From Achromobacter mucicolens (GTDB taxonomy: Bacteria; Pseudomonadota; Gammaproteobacteria; Burkholderiales; Burkholderiaceae_B): a stretch of 53,378 bases of DNA. Position numbers and translations under genes: made by a program. The stretch lies in the NCBI RefSeq assembly GCF_902859725.1, contig NZ_CADIJP010000029.1, positions 1-53,378 of the forward strand. Direction: 5' to 3'. Under the pieces are notes generated by a model that saw nothing but the letters and a program-made list of their open reading frames with translations, was not told the DNA's origin and searched no databases. How positions within the stretch are numbered: the first letter of the stretch is position 1; each line of letters begins with the position of its first letter. Shown here piece by piece: positions 1 through 8,524 of the stretch.

Positions 1-53
1 CTTTGCGCCGATGATAGTGGACGGACGTCTGTGAAAGTAGGTCATCGTCAGGC
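1..53 (+). rRNA. rrf: 5S ribosomal RNA, 3' end (partial)
   Basis: The first 53 bases match the conserved 3' part of betaproteobacterial 5S rRNA: the CGCCGATGATAGTGG loop E/helix IV region and the terminal GTGAAAGTAGGTCATCGTCAGGC segment, which pairs with the missing 5' end. The 5' half lies outside the window. Its position directly before a strong terminator indicates the end of an rRNA operon read on the plus strand. The identification rests on recall of related 5S sequences. Confidence 0.9.
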
Positions 54-64
54 TTTTATTGCTC

Positions 65-96
65 AAAACCCCGCAGGTATCCCCTGCGGGGTTTTG
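65..96 (+). terminator. rRNA operon terminator
   Basis: A perfect 13-bp stem (AAAACCCCGCAGG at 65-77 paired with CCTGCGGGGTTTT at 83-95) with a 5-base loop, just 11 bases after the 5S 3' end. The run of T at the end of the right arm makes it an intrinsic terminator. Confidence 0.9.
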
Positions 97-175
97 TCTT
101 TGTGGCGTCGGGATTACTGTAGCGATTCCAGTATTGAAAATGCGGTATTGGGAATGCGGTATCGGGAAAGTAATT

Positions 176-212
176 AAAAACCCCCTCGCGGCTGGCGCCG
201 CGAGGGGGTTTT
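176..212. terminator. bidirectional terminator between the rRNA operon and dctD
   Basis: The stem CCCCCTCGCGGC (181-192) pairs perfectly with GCCGCGAGGGGG (197-208) around a TGGC loop. It is flanked by A5 on the left and T4 on the right, so it works on both strands. It would back up the rRNA terminator and also end the minus-strand dctB-dctD transcript. The rest of the 54-281 gap shows nothing else recognisable. Confidence 0.88.
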
Positions 213-281
213 GTTTTTGGTGTCGTAAAGGGATCTGTGCGCGGCGCGGGTCTTGAAGGTGATTGCGGTGTGGGGCTTGCG

Positions 282-1706
282 CTAGACGGCGCCGCGAGGC
301 GCGGCCACGTATTCCTGGCGGTCGATGCCGTGGCGCTGGAGTTTGTCGTAGAACGTTTTGCGGGGTATGCCTAGGGTGTCGAGCGTGGCTTTGATGTCGC
401 CGCGGTGTGCGGCGAGGGCATCGCGGATGATCTGTGCCTCGTAGTTTTCCATGCGTTCTGGAAGGCTGAGCGAGCCGGCGGGCGCCGGAGCCGTATCAGG
501 TGCCGGGCCATTGAGGACGCCCAGGACGAAGCGTTCTGCGAAGTGCGCGAGTTCACGCACATTGCCGGGCCAGTCGTGCGTCATGAGGTGCTGACGGATC
601 GAGGCAGGCATGTCGGGGATGTCGCGATGAAAGCGGCGCGCGGCGTGGCCGAGATAGTGTGCGAAGAGCAACGGGATGTCTTCACGGCGCTCGCGCAGCG
701 GGGGCAGGCGGATCGTGACGACGTTTAGGCGATAGAACAGGTCCTCGCGGAACTTGGCTCGGATGGCGGGGCTGCCCAGGTCTTCTTTGGTCGCGGCGAC
801 CACGCGCAGGTCGAGATTGCGGACTTCGTTGCTGCCAAGGGGGGTGATCTGGCGGGATTCGAGCACGCGCAGCAGCTTGACCTGGACGGCGAGCGGCATG
901 CTTTCGATCTCGTCAAGGAACAAGGTGCCGCCGCTGGCGTGTTCGATGCGGCCGATGCGTTTTTTTTGTGCACCGGTGAAAGCGCCGGGCTCGTGGCCGA
1001 AGAGTTCGCTTTCGATGACGCTTTCTGGCAAGGCGCCGCAGTTGATGGCGACGAGCGCCCGGTGCCTGCGGCGGCTGAGGCGGTGCAGGGCTGTGGCGAC
1101 GACTTCCTTGCCGGTGCCGGTTTCACCTTCGACGAGCACGTCGACGTCGGCGTCCGCGATATGGCGCAAGGTTTGCTTGATGCGCTGCATGGCGGGGGTG
1201 GTGCCGATGAACGGCACGTCGTCGGCCTCGACGTTGAAAGCGGCTTCGCGGAGACGGCGGTTTTCGAGGACCAGCCGCCGCTTTTCGGCGGCGTGGCTGA
1301 TGGCGGCGACCAGGCGGTCGGCGGGGTAGGGCTTGGACAGGAAGTCATACGCGCCTTCGCGCATGCACTGAACGGCTGTGGCGATGTCGCCATGGCCGGT
1401 GATCAGGATGACCGGGATATCGGCATCAATGTGGCGCAGCCGCTGGAAGAGTTCAAGTCCGTCCATGTCCGGCATGCGGATGTCGGTGACCACCACCCCA
1501 TCAAAGTTGCGGTCCAACGCCGGCAACGCGGCGCGGGCACTGCCGTGGGCCGCCACCGAGATGCCGTGCAGCTTCAGGGTTTGGAGCGCGGCGCGGCGCA
1601 GTTCGTCGTCGTCGTCGATGAAGACGGCGTGAGGGGCCACTGGCCGCTGCATGGGGTCGTCGGTGACGATCGTGGCGGGGAGCTGGAGATCAGGGGCGCG
1701 CGTCAT
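282..1706 (-). CDS. dctD: C4-dicarboxylate transport response regulator DctD (sigma-54 activator)
   Basis: This is a 474-residue NtrC-type regulator. The receiver domain spans about residues 26-140, with the acidic cluster IDDDD, phospho-acceptor D75 in [13 protein letters not shown] and the conserved lysine in SKPY (125). The AAA+ domain has Walker A GETGTGKE (194-201), the sigma-54-contacting GAFTGA loop (241-246) and Walker B TLFLDE (261-266). A Fis-type helix-turn-helix lies at the C-terminus ([23 protein letters not shown]). The ATG overlaps the dctB stop codon in an ATGA, so the pair is translationally coupled. Phosphorylated DctD is expected to activate the RpoN-dependent dctA promoter, and such a promoter is present in the dctB-dctA gap. 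Confidence 0.93.
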   Translation of the reverse strand: MTRAPDLQLPATIVTDDPMQRPVAPHAVFIDDDDELRRAALQTLKLHGISVAAHGSARAALPALDRNFDGVVVTDIRMPDMDGLELFQRLRHIDADIPVILITGHGDIATAVQCMREGAYDFLSKPYPADRLVAAISHAAEKRRLVLENRRLREAAFNVEADDVPFIGTTPAMQRIKQTLRHIADADVDVLVEGETGTGKEVVATALHRLSRRRHRALVAINCGALPESVIESELFGHEPGAFTGAQKKRIGRIEHASGGTLFLDEIESMPLAVQVKLLRVLESRQITPLGSNEVRNLDLRVVAATKEDLGSPAIRAKFREDLFYRLNVVTIRLPPLRERREDIPLLFAHYLGHAARRFHRDIPDMPASIRQHLMTHDWPGNVRELAHFAERFVLGVLNGPAPDTAPAPAGSLSLPERMENYEAQIIRDALAAHRGDIKATLDTLGIPRKTFYDKLQRHGIDRQEYVAAPRGAV

Positions 1707-3637
1707 GTTGAGTGCTCGGTGCGGTGGGTCTGGTCCGGCGCCTTGCGCAGGGTCAGGATGAACACGGCGCCGCTGCCGGGCGCATGAGGGGACGACAAGC
1801 TGGCGTCGCCTGCGCGCGCGGCGCGCAGTTCGCCGCCGAACTCGGCGACGATGTCGCGGCTGATGACAAGGCCCAGGCCCAGGCCATCTGGTTTGGTCGT
1901 GTGAAACGGGGTGAACAAGCGGGCGCGGGCCTCGTCGGAGAGTCCGGGACCGTTGTCGTGAACCTGTAGCTGAACAGATTCGCCCAGGTCTTGCAGGGCG
2001 ATGACTATCCGGCCGTTTTCCGTGCCTTCGAGGGCCTCGAGCCCGTTCTGCAGAAGATTGACCAGCACCTGTTCAAGCCTGACCCGGTTCGCCTGGACGC
2101 GGCAGTTGTGGTTGCGGGGCGGGCTTTGCAGCGTGACGCCCTGGCGCCGGGCACGCGGGCCGACGAGCAGGATTGCGCCTTCGAGCGCCTCCATCAGATC
2201 CGTCGGGCCGACAGTCGCACCTGCCTTGCGCGAAAAGGCGCGTAGCTCTCCGGTGATGTGGCCGATGCGATCGGTCAATGCCGCGATGGTGCCGAGGTTT
2301 TCCCGGACGGCGCCTTCGTCGTGGCGCCGCAGAAATTCGGTGGCGTTGTCTGCGTAGGCGCGTATGGCGGCGACGGGTTGGTTGACTTCGTGCGCGACGC
2401 CGGCGGCCACCTGGCCCAGCAATGCCAGTTTGCTGGCCTGCACCAGTTCGTCCTTCATGGTGTGAAGCTGCGTTTCGGCGCGTTGGCGCTCGTCCATTTC
2501 GCCGACTAGCTTGGCGTTCACGTCGCGCAGCTGCGCGGTGCGCTCGTCGACCAATGCCGCGAGCTGTTGCTGGACGGCTGCTTGCTGCTCGGCCCGCTCC
2601 TGGTTGCGGTGGCGGCGGTACAGCACCACGCCGATCAGCGCCGCGATCACGCATTGGGTGAGCAATGCCCCGAGTTGGGCGTTGGCGCTGGCCTGGTTCA
2701 TGGCCGCCTGGACGGGGGACAACTGGTGAAGTGTCCAGCCGGGCGATTCGGTGACCGGCAGGGTGGTGTGCAGCAACGGCGTGCCAGCGGCGGCACGGGG
2801 CAAGGCGTCGTCGGTGCGGACGAGCTGCCCGCTGCTGGCGGCTTGCAGGCGCGGCGTGACAGGCAGCGGCTGAAACTTGGCGTCGCCAAACTGCAGGCTG
2901 GTGCGCAGCGTTTGCGTCAGCGCGGGCGGCAGCGGCGACAGGACTCTGAAACGCCAATCTGGAATATTGCCGAGCAGCACCACGCCGTGCTCGTCGGTGA
3001 CGAAGATGACGGCGTTGGCCTGACGCCAGTCGGCTTCGAGATCCCGGAAGTCGACCTTCAGGACCACCACGCCCAGCATCGCGCCCTGCGCGTCGTCGAC
3101 CCGACGCGACAGATACAGTCCGGCTTCGTGACTGACCGTGCCGAGGGCGAAATGTTCGGCGGCGCCGTGCGCGACCGACCCTTGAAAATAAGGGCGGAAT
3201 TCGTAGCCGATTCCGACGAAGGTGGCGGGCTCGCGCCAGTTGCTGGCGGCGATGGCCAGACCTTTCTTGTCCAGGACGTAGATGGCGGAAGCGCCGACGC
3301 CGCGGCTCAGGGATTCGAGTTTTTCGTCCAGGGCCTCGATCTGTCTGGCGCTGGCGCCTTGCAGTGCGGCGCGCAAGTCGACGTCCTGGGTCAGCACGAA
3401 GGGCAGTGCGCGGAATTTGTCGAGGTTGTTGCGCAACAGGGCGGCATTGATCTGGCCCGTGCTGCGCGCCTGGATGGCGGCCTCGCGAAGCGCGGCCTCA
3501 CGCGCCCACTGCGTTGCCGCGTGCAGCGTGAACGAGACCACGGCGACAACCAGTAGCGTCAGGGCGACGCGCCACGGCCAGGCCAACCTGCGCGGTCCAG
3601 CGGGCGGGGAAAGGGGGGAGGAAGTAGAGCCAGTCAT
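1703..3637 (-). CDS. dctB: C4-dicarboxylate sensor histidine kinase DctB
   Basis: This is a 644-residue membrane sensor kinase. TM1 is at about 21-40 and TM2 at about 319-341, enclosing a roughly 280-residue periplasmic double-PDC sensor region of the DctB type. A coiled coil follows ([22 protein letters not shown]). The HisKA box [18 protein letters not shown] carries phospho-acceptor H416, and the ATPase domain has [16 protein letters not shown] and GLGLGLVIS. Known DctB proteins sense succinate, fumarate or malate in the periplasm and phosphorylate DctD. An in-frame ATG also exists at 3658, giving 651 residues. I prefer 3637 because the upstream palindrome would otherwise be coding, but neither start has a good ribosome-binding site. 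Confidence 0.9.
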   Translation of the reverse strand: MTGSTSSPLSPPAGPRRLAWPWRVALTLLVVAVVSFTLHAATQWAREAALREAAIQARSTGQINAALLRNNLDKFRALPFVLTQDVDLRAALQGASARQIEALDEKLESLSRGVGASAIYVLDKKGLAIAASNWREPATFVGIGYEFRPYFQGSVAHGAAEHFALGTVSHEAGLYLSRRVDDAQGAMLGVVVLKVDFRDLEADWRQANAVIFVTDEHGVVLLGNIPDWRFRVLSPLPPALTQTLRTSLQFGDAKFQPLPVTPRLQAASSGQLVRTDDALPRAAAGTPLLHTTLPVTESPGWTLHQLSPVQAAMNQASANAQLGALLTQCVIAALIGVVLYRRHRNQERAEQQAAVQQQLAALVDERTAQLRDVNAKLVGEMDERQRAETQLHTMKDELVQASKLALLGQVAAGVAHEVNQPVAAIRAYADNATEFLRRHDEGAVRENLGTIAALTDRIGHITGELRAFSRKAGATVGPTDLMEALEGAILLVGPRARRQGVTLQSPPRNHNCRVQANRVRLEQVLVNLLQNGLEALEGTENGRIVIALQDLGESVQLQVHDNGPGLSDEARARLFTPFHTTKPDGLGLGLVISRDIVAEFGGELRAARAGDASLSSPHAPGSGAVFILTLRKAPDQTHRTEHST

Positions 3638-3639
3638 GG

Positions 3640-3657
3640 TGTGCGGTTTTCCGCACA
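3640..3657. promoter_or_regulatory. palindromic putative DctD-binding site (UAS)
   Basis: TGTGCGG-TTTT-CCGCACA is a perfect 7+7 inverted repeat in the dctB-dctA gap. It lies about 120 bases upstream of the sigma-54 promoter of dctA and touches the dctB start. Further TGTGCGG half-sites lie at 3672-3678 and 3748-3754. As I recall them, rhizobial DctD sites have a similar GC-rich inverted repeat. Occupancy here could also repress dctBD. Confidence 0.65.
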
Positions 3658-3734
3658 TTTTAGCGGGTTTCTGTGCGGAGTTTCGCCGCTTTAGGTGACC
3701 GAATATTCCGGTTGCGATTTCAAAAGATATTTAT

Positions 3735-3747
3735 TTTCAATGGCTTA
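3735..3747 (+). promoter_or_regulatory. IHF-like site between UAS and sigma-54 promoter
   Basis: TTTCAATGGCTTA matches the IHF consensus WATCAANNNNTTR at all but one position. It lies in an AT-rich tract between the putative UAS and the -24 element, the usual place for DNA bending at RpoN promoters. Confidence 0.5.
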
Positions 3748-3774
3748 TGTGCGGCGATGACGCCTGCCCCCACC

Positions 3775-3790
3775 TGGCATGGGTCTTGCA
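3775..3790 (+). promoter_or_regulatory. sigma-54 (-24/-12) promoter of dctA
   Basis: TGGCATGGGTCTTGCA carries the GG (3776-3777) and GC (3788-3789) dinucleotides with exactly 10 bases between them, as in the RpoN consensus TGGCAC-N5-TTGCW. Transcription would start near 3801, leaving a leader of about 130 bases before dctA. Confidence 0.82.
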
Positions 3791-3931
3791 TATACACCGG
3801 CAAGCCGCGCGACGCATCTCCCGCGGTGAAATCGGCTGGCGGCAGGATCGCATGGCCATAAAAGAGATAACGCCCCGACGTCGCACGCGCCACGCTGCGC
3901 GGAGCAAGGGGCCCTGGTGGGGACAATCCCA

Positions 3932-5272
3932 ATGATCGAAGTGGATCACAGCGCGCCCGCGCGCAAGCTCAAGTTCTATCAAATCCTGTATGTGCAGGTG
4001 ATTTTCGCCATCGTGGTGGGTGTCTTGCTTGGCGCGTTCAAGCCGGAACTGGGCCAGCAGATGCAGCCGCTGGGCGATGCGTTCATCAAGCTGGTGAAGA
4101 TGATCATCGCGCCGGTCATCTTCCTGACCGTGGCCACGGGCATCGCGGCAATGAGCGACCTGAAGAAGGTCGGGCGCGTGGCCGGCAAGGCCATGCTGTA
4201 TTTCCTGGTGTTCTCGACGCTGGCGCTGATCGTCGGCATGGTGGTCAGCCATATCGTGCAGCCCGGCGCCGGCATGCACATCGATCCGTCGACGCTCGAT
4301 CAGAAAGCTGTGTCCGGCTATGTGGCGAAGGCGCATGACTCGACCATCACCGGCTTTCTGATGAACGTGATTCCCACGACCATCTTCAGCCCGTTCGTCG
4401 GTGGAGACATCCTGCAGGTGCTGTTCGTGGCGGTGCTGTTCGGCATTTCGCTGGCCATCGTGGGCGAGCGCGGCAAGCCGATCCTGAACTTCATGACGGC
4501 GTTGGCGCAGCCCATCTTCAAGATGGTGGCGATCCTGATGAAGGCCGCACCGATCGGCGCCTTTGGCGCGATGGCGTTCACCATCGGCAAGTACGGCATC
4601 AAGTCGGTCGTGAACCTGGCGATGCTGGTGGGCACGTTCTACGCCACGTCGGTGCTGTTCGTCGTGGTCGTGCTGGGCTTGGTTGCCCGCTACAACGGCT
4701 TCTCGATCCTCAAGCTGGTCCGCTACATTCGCGAAGAACTGCTGCTGGTGCTGGGCACGAGTTCGTCGGAAGCGGCGCTGCCCACGCTGATGCAGAAGAT
4801 GGAGCGCGCCGGCTGTTCGAAGTCGGTCGTCGGCCTGGTGGTGCCCACCGGCTATTCGTTCAACCTGGACGGCACCAACATCTACATGACGATGGCGGCG
4901 CTGTTCATTGCGCAGGCCTGCGACATTCCGCTTTCGCTGGGCGACCAGATCCTGCTGCTGCTGGTGGCGATGCTCAGCTCCAAGGGTGCGGCTGGCGTGA
5001 CCGGTGCGGGCTTCATCACGCTGGCGGCGACGCTGTCGGTGGTGCCGTCGGTGCCGGTTGCCGGCATGGCGCTGATCCTGGGCGTGGACCGCTTCATGTC
5101 GGAATGCCGCGCCCTGACCAACCTGGTGGGTAATGCCACCGCCACCGTGGTCGTCGCACGCTGGGAAGGCGAGCTGGACCAGGAGCAGTTGCATGCCGCG
5201 CTGGACAGCGCCGGCACGCCCGCCGCGCCGCAGCCCCAGGTCGCCATTGGCGAGCCTGCGCGGCAAAGCTGA
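3932..5272 (+). CDS. dctA: C4-dicarboxylate transporter DctA
   Basis: This 446-residue inner-membrane proton or sodium symporter of the DAACS/glutamate transporter fold imports succinate, fumarate and malate. It shows the family hallmarks: the serine-rich re-entrant loop [13 protein letters not shown] starting at residue 275, [12 protein letters not shown] starting at 311, and the second hairpin [13 protein letters not shown]. Length is close to the usual 430-445. I chose ATG 3932 because GGGGA lies 8 bases upstream; a GTG at 3917 would add five residues. It diverges from dctB-dctD and is preceded by a sigma-54 promoter, so it is very probably induced by DctBD. Confidence 0.95.
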   Translation: MIEVDHSAPARKLKFYQILYVQVIFAIVVGVLLGAFKPELGQQMQPLGDAFIKLVKMIIAPVIFLTVATGIAAMSDLKKVGRVAGKAMLYFLVFSTLALIVGMVVSHIVQPGAGMHIDPSTLDQKAVSGYVAKAHDSTITGFLMNVIPTTIFSPFVGGDILQVLFVAVLFGISLAIVGERGKPILNFMTALAQPIFKMVAILMKAAPIGAFGAMAFTIGKYGIKSVVNLAMLVGTFYATSVLFVVVVLGLVARYNGFSILKLVRYIREELLLVLGTSSSEAALPTLMQKMERAGCSKSVVGLVVPTGYSFNLDGTNIYMTMAALFIAQACDIPLSLGDQILLLLVAMLSSKGAAGVTGAGFITLAATLSVVPSVPVAGMALILGVDRFMSECRALTNLVGNATATVVVARWEGELDQEQLHAALDSAGTPAAPQPQVAIGEPARQS

Positions 5273-5286
5273 TCGCCCGGGCGCGC

Positions 5287-5304
5287 TGTGCGGATTTCCG
5301 CCAA
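5287..5304. promoter_or_regulatory. degenerate copy of the DctD-like box downstream of dctA
   Basis: TGTGCGG-ATTT-CCGCCAA has the full left arm, the same 4-base spacer and five of seven bases of the right arm of the palindrome at 3640-3657. It lies 14 bases after the dctA stop codon with no sigma-54 promoter beside it. It may be a decoy or chance. Confidence 0.3.
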
Positions 5305-5350
5305 CGCGCCCCTGCCTGATCCGCGCGCGGCAGTGCGCAGAGTCAAAAAG

Positions 5351-5386
5351 AAATCCCCCGATGCCTCGCGGCACGGGGGATTTTTC
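5351..5386. terminator. terminator between dctA and maf
   Basis: AAATCCCCCG (5351-5360) pairs with CGGGGGATTT (5374-5383). Inside, TGCC-TCGC-GGCA extends the stem after one bulged A. T-rich sequence on both strands suits the convergent dctA and maf genes. Confidence 0.85.
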
Positions 5387-5405
5387 TTGGGGATGCGGGC
5401 GGAGA

Positions 5406-6032
5406 TCAGGTCACCTGGATGCCCGCCTCCCGCAGCAGGTTGGCCGTTTCGAAGAGGGGCAGACCCATGACGCCGGTGTAGCTGCCGGCGATATGCGAGA
5501 CGAAGGTGCCGGCAAGGCCCTGAATGCCATAGGCGCCTGCCTTGCCGAAGGGCTCGCCGCTGTCGCAATAACGGCCGATTTCGTCCTCTTGCAAGGCGCG
5601 CATGCGGACCTGGGTGATGGAGAACGCTTCGAGCAGGCGGTCGCCGCTCCAGACCGCCACCGCCGTATGAACCTCGTGCGCGGCGCCGGACAGCGCGCGC
5701 AGGATGCGGATGGCGTCGTCGCGGTCGGCGGGTTTGCCCAGCACCTCGCCCGCCAGGATGACGGTCGTATCGGCCGCGAGCAGCGGCAGCACGGGCAGCG
5801 CTTGCGCGCGCACCCAATCGCGGCCGCGCAAGGCCTTGTCACGGGCGGTGCGCTGTACGTAGTCGGCGGCGCTTTCGCCGGGGTGTTGCGGCTCGTCCTC
5901 GCCGGGCGGGGCGGGCACGCGCAGGACTTCGTGCGCCAAGCCAATTTGCGTCAGCAACTCGCGACGGCGCGGGCTGGCGGAGGCGAGATACAGGCGCGGG
6001 GACGAACTGGGGGAGTGGGCGGTGTCGGTCAT
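5406..6032 (-). CDS. maf: Maf family nucleotide pyrophosphatase
   Basis: This 208-residue Maf/HAM1-like pyrophosphatase hydrolyses non-canonical or modified nucleoside triphosphates to monophosphates as house-cleaning. The diagnostic N-terminal motif is YLASASPRRRELL (about 15-27), followed by the AADTTVI and LGKP segments. The first dozen residues are a low-complexity extension. It is the last gene of the yebC-purD-hemF-nadD-rsfS-rlmH-maf run. Whether it belongs to the YhdE (dTTP/UTP) or YceF (m7GTP) subgroup cannot be settled by eye. Confidence 0.92.
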   Translation of the reverse strand: MTDTAHSPSSSPRLYLASASPRRRELLTQIGLAHEVLRVPAPPGEDEPQHPGESAADYVQRTARDKALRGRDWVRAQALPVLPLLAADTTVILAGEVLGKPADRDDAIRILRALSGAAHEVHTAVAVWSGDRLLEAFSITQVRMRALQEDEIGRYCDSGEPFGKAGAYGIQGLAGTFVSHIAGSYTGVMGLPLFETANLLREAGIQVT

Positions 6033-6063
6033 GCGGAGCAGGCCAGGCGCCGCGAGGCGGCGG

Positions 6064-6534
6064 TCAGGCGCGGTGATAGGGGTGGTTGGTCATGATGGCC
6101 CAGGCGCGGTAGAGCTGTTCGGCCAGAACCACACGCACCATGGGGTGCGGCAGCGTGAGGGAAGACAGACGCAACTGCCCGCTGGCGGATGCCTTGAGCG
6201 TAGGATCCAGCCCGTCTGGGCCGCCCACGAGAAACGCGACATCCTGTCCCCCGGCGCGCCATTGTTCCAGCTTTTGCGACAGCGCCATCGTGGTGAGGTC
6301 GCGGCCGCGTTCGTCAAGGGCCAGTCGCAGCGCATTGGCGGGCAGGGCCGCCTCGATGCGTTTGGCTTCGGCCGCCATCATCTGGGCAGGCGTCTTGCCA
6401 GTGGTGCGGGGCTCGGGCTTGATTTCGCGCAGCTCCAGCGCGCAGTCGGCCGGCAGGCGTTTGGCGTAGTCGTCCCAGGCGGTCTGCACCCAGTCCGGCA
6501 TCCGCGTGCCCACCGCCACGACGATCAGCTTCAC
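6064..6534 (-). CDS. rlmH: 23S rRNA pseudouridine-1915 N3-methyltransferase RlmH
   Basis: This 156-residue SPOUT (knotted) methyltransferase modifies pseudouridine 1915 in helix 69 of 23S rRNA using S-adenosylmethionine. The visible family motifs are MKLIVVAVG at the start, LDERG (73-77), FLVGGPDG (101-108), the knot segment LSSLTLPH (123-130) and the C-terminal HPYHR. Length is standard. The start codon is GTG, seven bases after the rsfS stop, and the rsfS-rlmH pairing is conserved in many bacteria. Confidence 0.95.
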   Translation of the reverse strand: MKLIVVAVGTRMPDWVQTAWDDYAKRLPADCALELREIKPEPRTTGKTPAQMMAAEAKRIEAALPANALRLALDERGRDLTTMALSQKLEQWRAGGQDVAFLVGGPDGLDPTLKASASGQLRLSSLTLPHPMVRVVLAEQLYRAWAIMTNHPYHRA

Positions 6535-6541
6535 GGCGCGT

Positions 6542-6952
6542 TCAGTCTTCGTTGTCGTCGTAACCGTTGCCGCTGTCGCTGGCGACAGGAGCGGGACGGG
6601 TCGATTCGGGAAGGAGCTTCACGCGCACCGGCTTGCCGCCCCAGATTTCTTCGAGGTTGTAGTACTGGCGGATGGCCGGCTGCATGATGTGCACGACGAC
6701 ATCGCCCAGGTCGACGACGACCCATTCGCCGGTGTCTTCGCCTTCGATGGTGATGCCGGTGAGCGACATGGCGCGGCCGCGATCGGCGACGCTGGACGCG
6801 AGCGCGCGCGTCTGGCGGTTGGAGGTGGCGCTTGCAATCACGACGCGATCGAACAGGCTGGTCAGATGCGTGGTGTTGAAGACCTTGATGTCTTGCGCCT
6901 TGACGTCTTCGAGGGCGTCGATGACGGCGCGTTGGAGTTTCTGTATATCCAT
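6542..6952 (-). CDS. rsfS: ribosome silencing factor RsfS
   Basis: This 136-residue RsfS/Iojap-family protein binds ribosomal protein uL14 and blocks subunit joining when nutrients are scarce. The core includes [35 protein letters not shown] and [10 protein letters not shown], as in all RsfS. The acidic tail [11 protein letters not shown] is an extension. The true start is the ATG at 6952, and the reading frame remains open upstream only by chance. It lies between nadD and rlmH, the usual neighbourhood. Confidence 0.95.
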   Translation of the reverse strand: MDIQKLQRAVIDALEDVKAQDIKVFNTTHLTSLFDRVVIASATSNRQTRALASSVADRGRAMSLTGITIEGEDTGEWVVVDLGDVVVHIMQPAIRQYYNLEEIWGGKPVRVKLLPESTRPAPVASDSGNGYDDNED

Positions 6953-7016
6953 AGCTGCAAATATAACCCGCGCTGTGGCAACGGCGGCTTGCCGGTGGCG
7001 CCGGGCGGGAAGGGGT

Positions 7017-7604
7017 TTATCGGTAGAGTTTGTGCGCCGCAATATAAGCGGCGACGGATGCATCGAGCAGCCCGTCGGTGGATTCGCCTTGCGACAGGCG
7101 CCGGCGGATCTCGGAAGCGGATACCGGCATGGGCGGAAACGGCAGTTCCTGCAGGACGCGACCCTGTTCGCGCAGCCACTGCGCCAGTTCCGGCGGTGCG
7201 CTGAGGGCTGTGCCGGGGCGGGTGGCCACGGCCAGGTCGACCAGGCTGGCGATGTCGCGCCAATTGCGCCAGGTGCAGAAGTTGGCAAGCTGATCGGCGC
7301 CCAGCAGCCACACGTAGCGCGCATCCTGCGGCAGCGAGCGCAGCGTGTCGATGGTATAGGTGGCGCCGCCCCGCTCGATTTCGATTGGGTTGACCGCCAG
7401 CCCGGGATGGCCGGCGATGGCCAGGTCCAGCATGGCGCGGCGTTGTTCTCCCGTGGCGTTCAGCGCGGCGCGCTGCCAGGGATTGGCGGCGGGAATGAGC
7501 TGCACCTGGGCCAGCCCGAGCGACTGCAAGGCGTTCTGGGCCAGCGCGATATGCGCGACGTGGACGGGGTCGAAGCTGCCGCCCAAGAGGCCGATGCGTT
7601 TCAA
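7017..7604 (-). CDS. nadD: nicotinate-nucleotide adenylyltransferase NadD
   Basis: This 195-residue enzyme transfers AMP from ATP to nicotinate mononucleotide to form deamido-NAD, the penultimate step of NAD synthesis. The nucleotidyltransferase signature [16 protein letters not shown] sits at the N-terminus, and the C-terminal [13 protein letters not shown] is the ISSTxIR-like motif. I place the start at TTG 7604, which overlaps the hemF stop (TTGA) and puts the GGSFDPVH motif at the usual distance from the N-terminus. An ATG at 7682 would add 26 non-conserved residues inside hemF. Expression probably depends on coupling to hemF. Confidence 0.9.
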   Translation of the reverse strand: MKRIGLLGGSFDPVHVAHIALAQNALQSLGLAQVQLIPAANPWQRAALNATGEQRRAMLDLAIAGHPGLAVNPIEIERGGATYTIDTLRSLPQDARYVWLLGADQLANFCTWRNWRDIASLVDLAVATRPGTALSAPPELAQWLREQGRVLQELPFPPMPVSASEIRRRLSQGESTDGLLDASVAAYIAAHKLYR

Positions 7605-8512
7605 ACCCAGTCCCGCGGCTTGAGGTAGTCGGCCAGTTCGGCCTCGGGCGTGCCGGGCTGCGGCTGCCAGTCGTAGCGCCACTGCGCGATGGGCGGCATG
7701 GACAGCAGGATCGATTCGGTGCGGCCGCCCGATTGCAGGCCAAACAGCGTGCCGCGGTCAAAGACCAGGTTGAATTCGACGTAACGGCCCCGGCGGTAGG
7801 CCTGGAAATCGCGTTCGCGCTCGGTGTAGGCGATGCCGCGGCGCTTGTCGACGATGGGCAGGTAGCTGTCCAGAAAGGCGTCGCCGACCGATCGGGTCAG
7901 TGCGAAGGACGCGTCGAACCCGGGGGCGTTCAGGTCGTCGAAGAAGACGCCGCCGATGCCGCGGGTTTCGTTGCGGTGCTTGAGGAAGAAATATTCGTCG
8001 CACCAGCGCTTGTAGCGTGGGTAGTAATCGGGGCCGTGGGGCGCCAGCGCGTCCCGGCATACCGTGTGGAAATGGCGCGCGTCTTCTTCGAACGGATAGT
8101 ACGGGGTGAGGTCGATGCCGCCGCCGAACCAGAAGACGTCGGCCTCGTCATGGCCGGGCCGCGCCGCCGCGACGAACATGCGCACGTTCATGTGCGTGGT
8201 GGGCACGTACGGATTGCGCGGATGCAGCACCATGGACACGCCCATGGCTTCCCACGAGCGGCCCGCGAGCTCCGGGCGATGCGCGCTGGCGGACGGCGGC
8301 AGCTTGGAGCCCTTGACGTGGCTGAACAACACGCCGGCGCGCTCGAAGAGTTGGCCCCCCTCGAGCAGGCGCGACAGCCCGCCGCCGCCCTCCGGCCGCA
8401 CCCATTCGTCGGCGCGGAAGGGGCCGCCTTCGGCCGTTTCCAGCGCGCCCACGATGCGGGCTTGCAGGCCGGTGAGGTAATCCCGGACGGCGGAGACGGG
8501 CAGAGCGGTCAT
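7601..8512 (-). CDS. hemF: oxygen-dependent coproporphyrinogen III oxidase HemF
   Basis: This 303-residue enzyme oxidatively decarboxylates coproporphyrinogen III to protoporphyrinogen IX using oxygen in haem synthesis. Highly conserved blocks are visible: [55 protein letters not shown] and [21 protein letters not shown]. Length matches the bacterial family at about 300. It lies 12 bases after purD and overlaps nadD, so it is co-transcribed with both. Confidence 0.97.
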   Translation of the reverse strand: MTALPVSAVRDYLTGLQARIVGALETAEGGPFRADEWVRPEGGGGLSRLLEGGQLFERAGVLFSHVKGSKLPPSASAHRPELAGRSWEAMGVSMVLHPRNPYVPTTHMNVRMFVAAARPGHDEADVFWFGGGIDLTPYYPFEEDARHFHTVCRDALAPHGPDYYPRYKRWCDEYFFLKHRNETRGIGGVFFDDLNAPGFDASFALTRSVGDAFLDSYLPIVDKRRGIAYTERERDFQAYRRGRYVEFNLVFDRGTLFGLQSGGRTESILLSMPPIAQWRYDWQPQPGTPEAELADYLKPRDWV

Positions 8513-8524
8513 GGGCGGTTCCGG

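Noticed and set aside
3737-5374. 545-codon minus-strand open frame opposite dctA
   Set aside because: Its composition (rich in His, Arg and Gln) is that of a frame shadow of GC-rich dctA, and it shows no recognisable motif.
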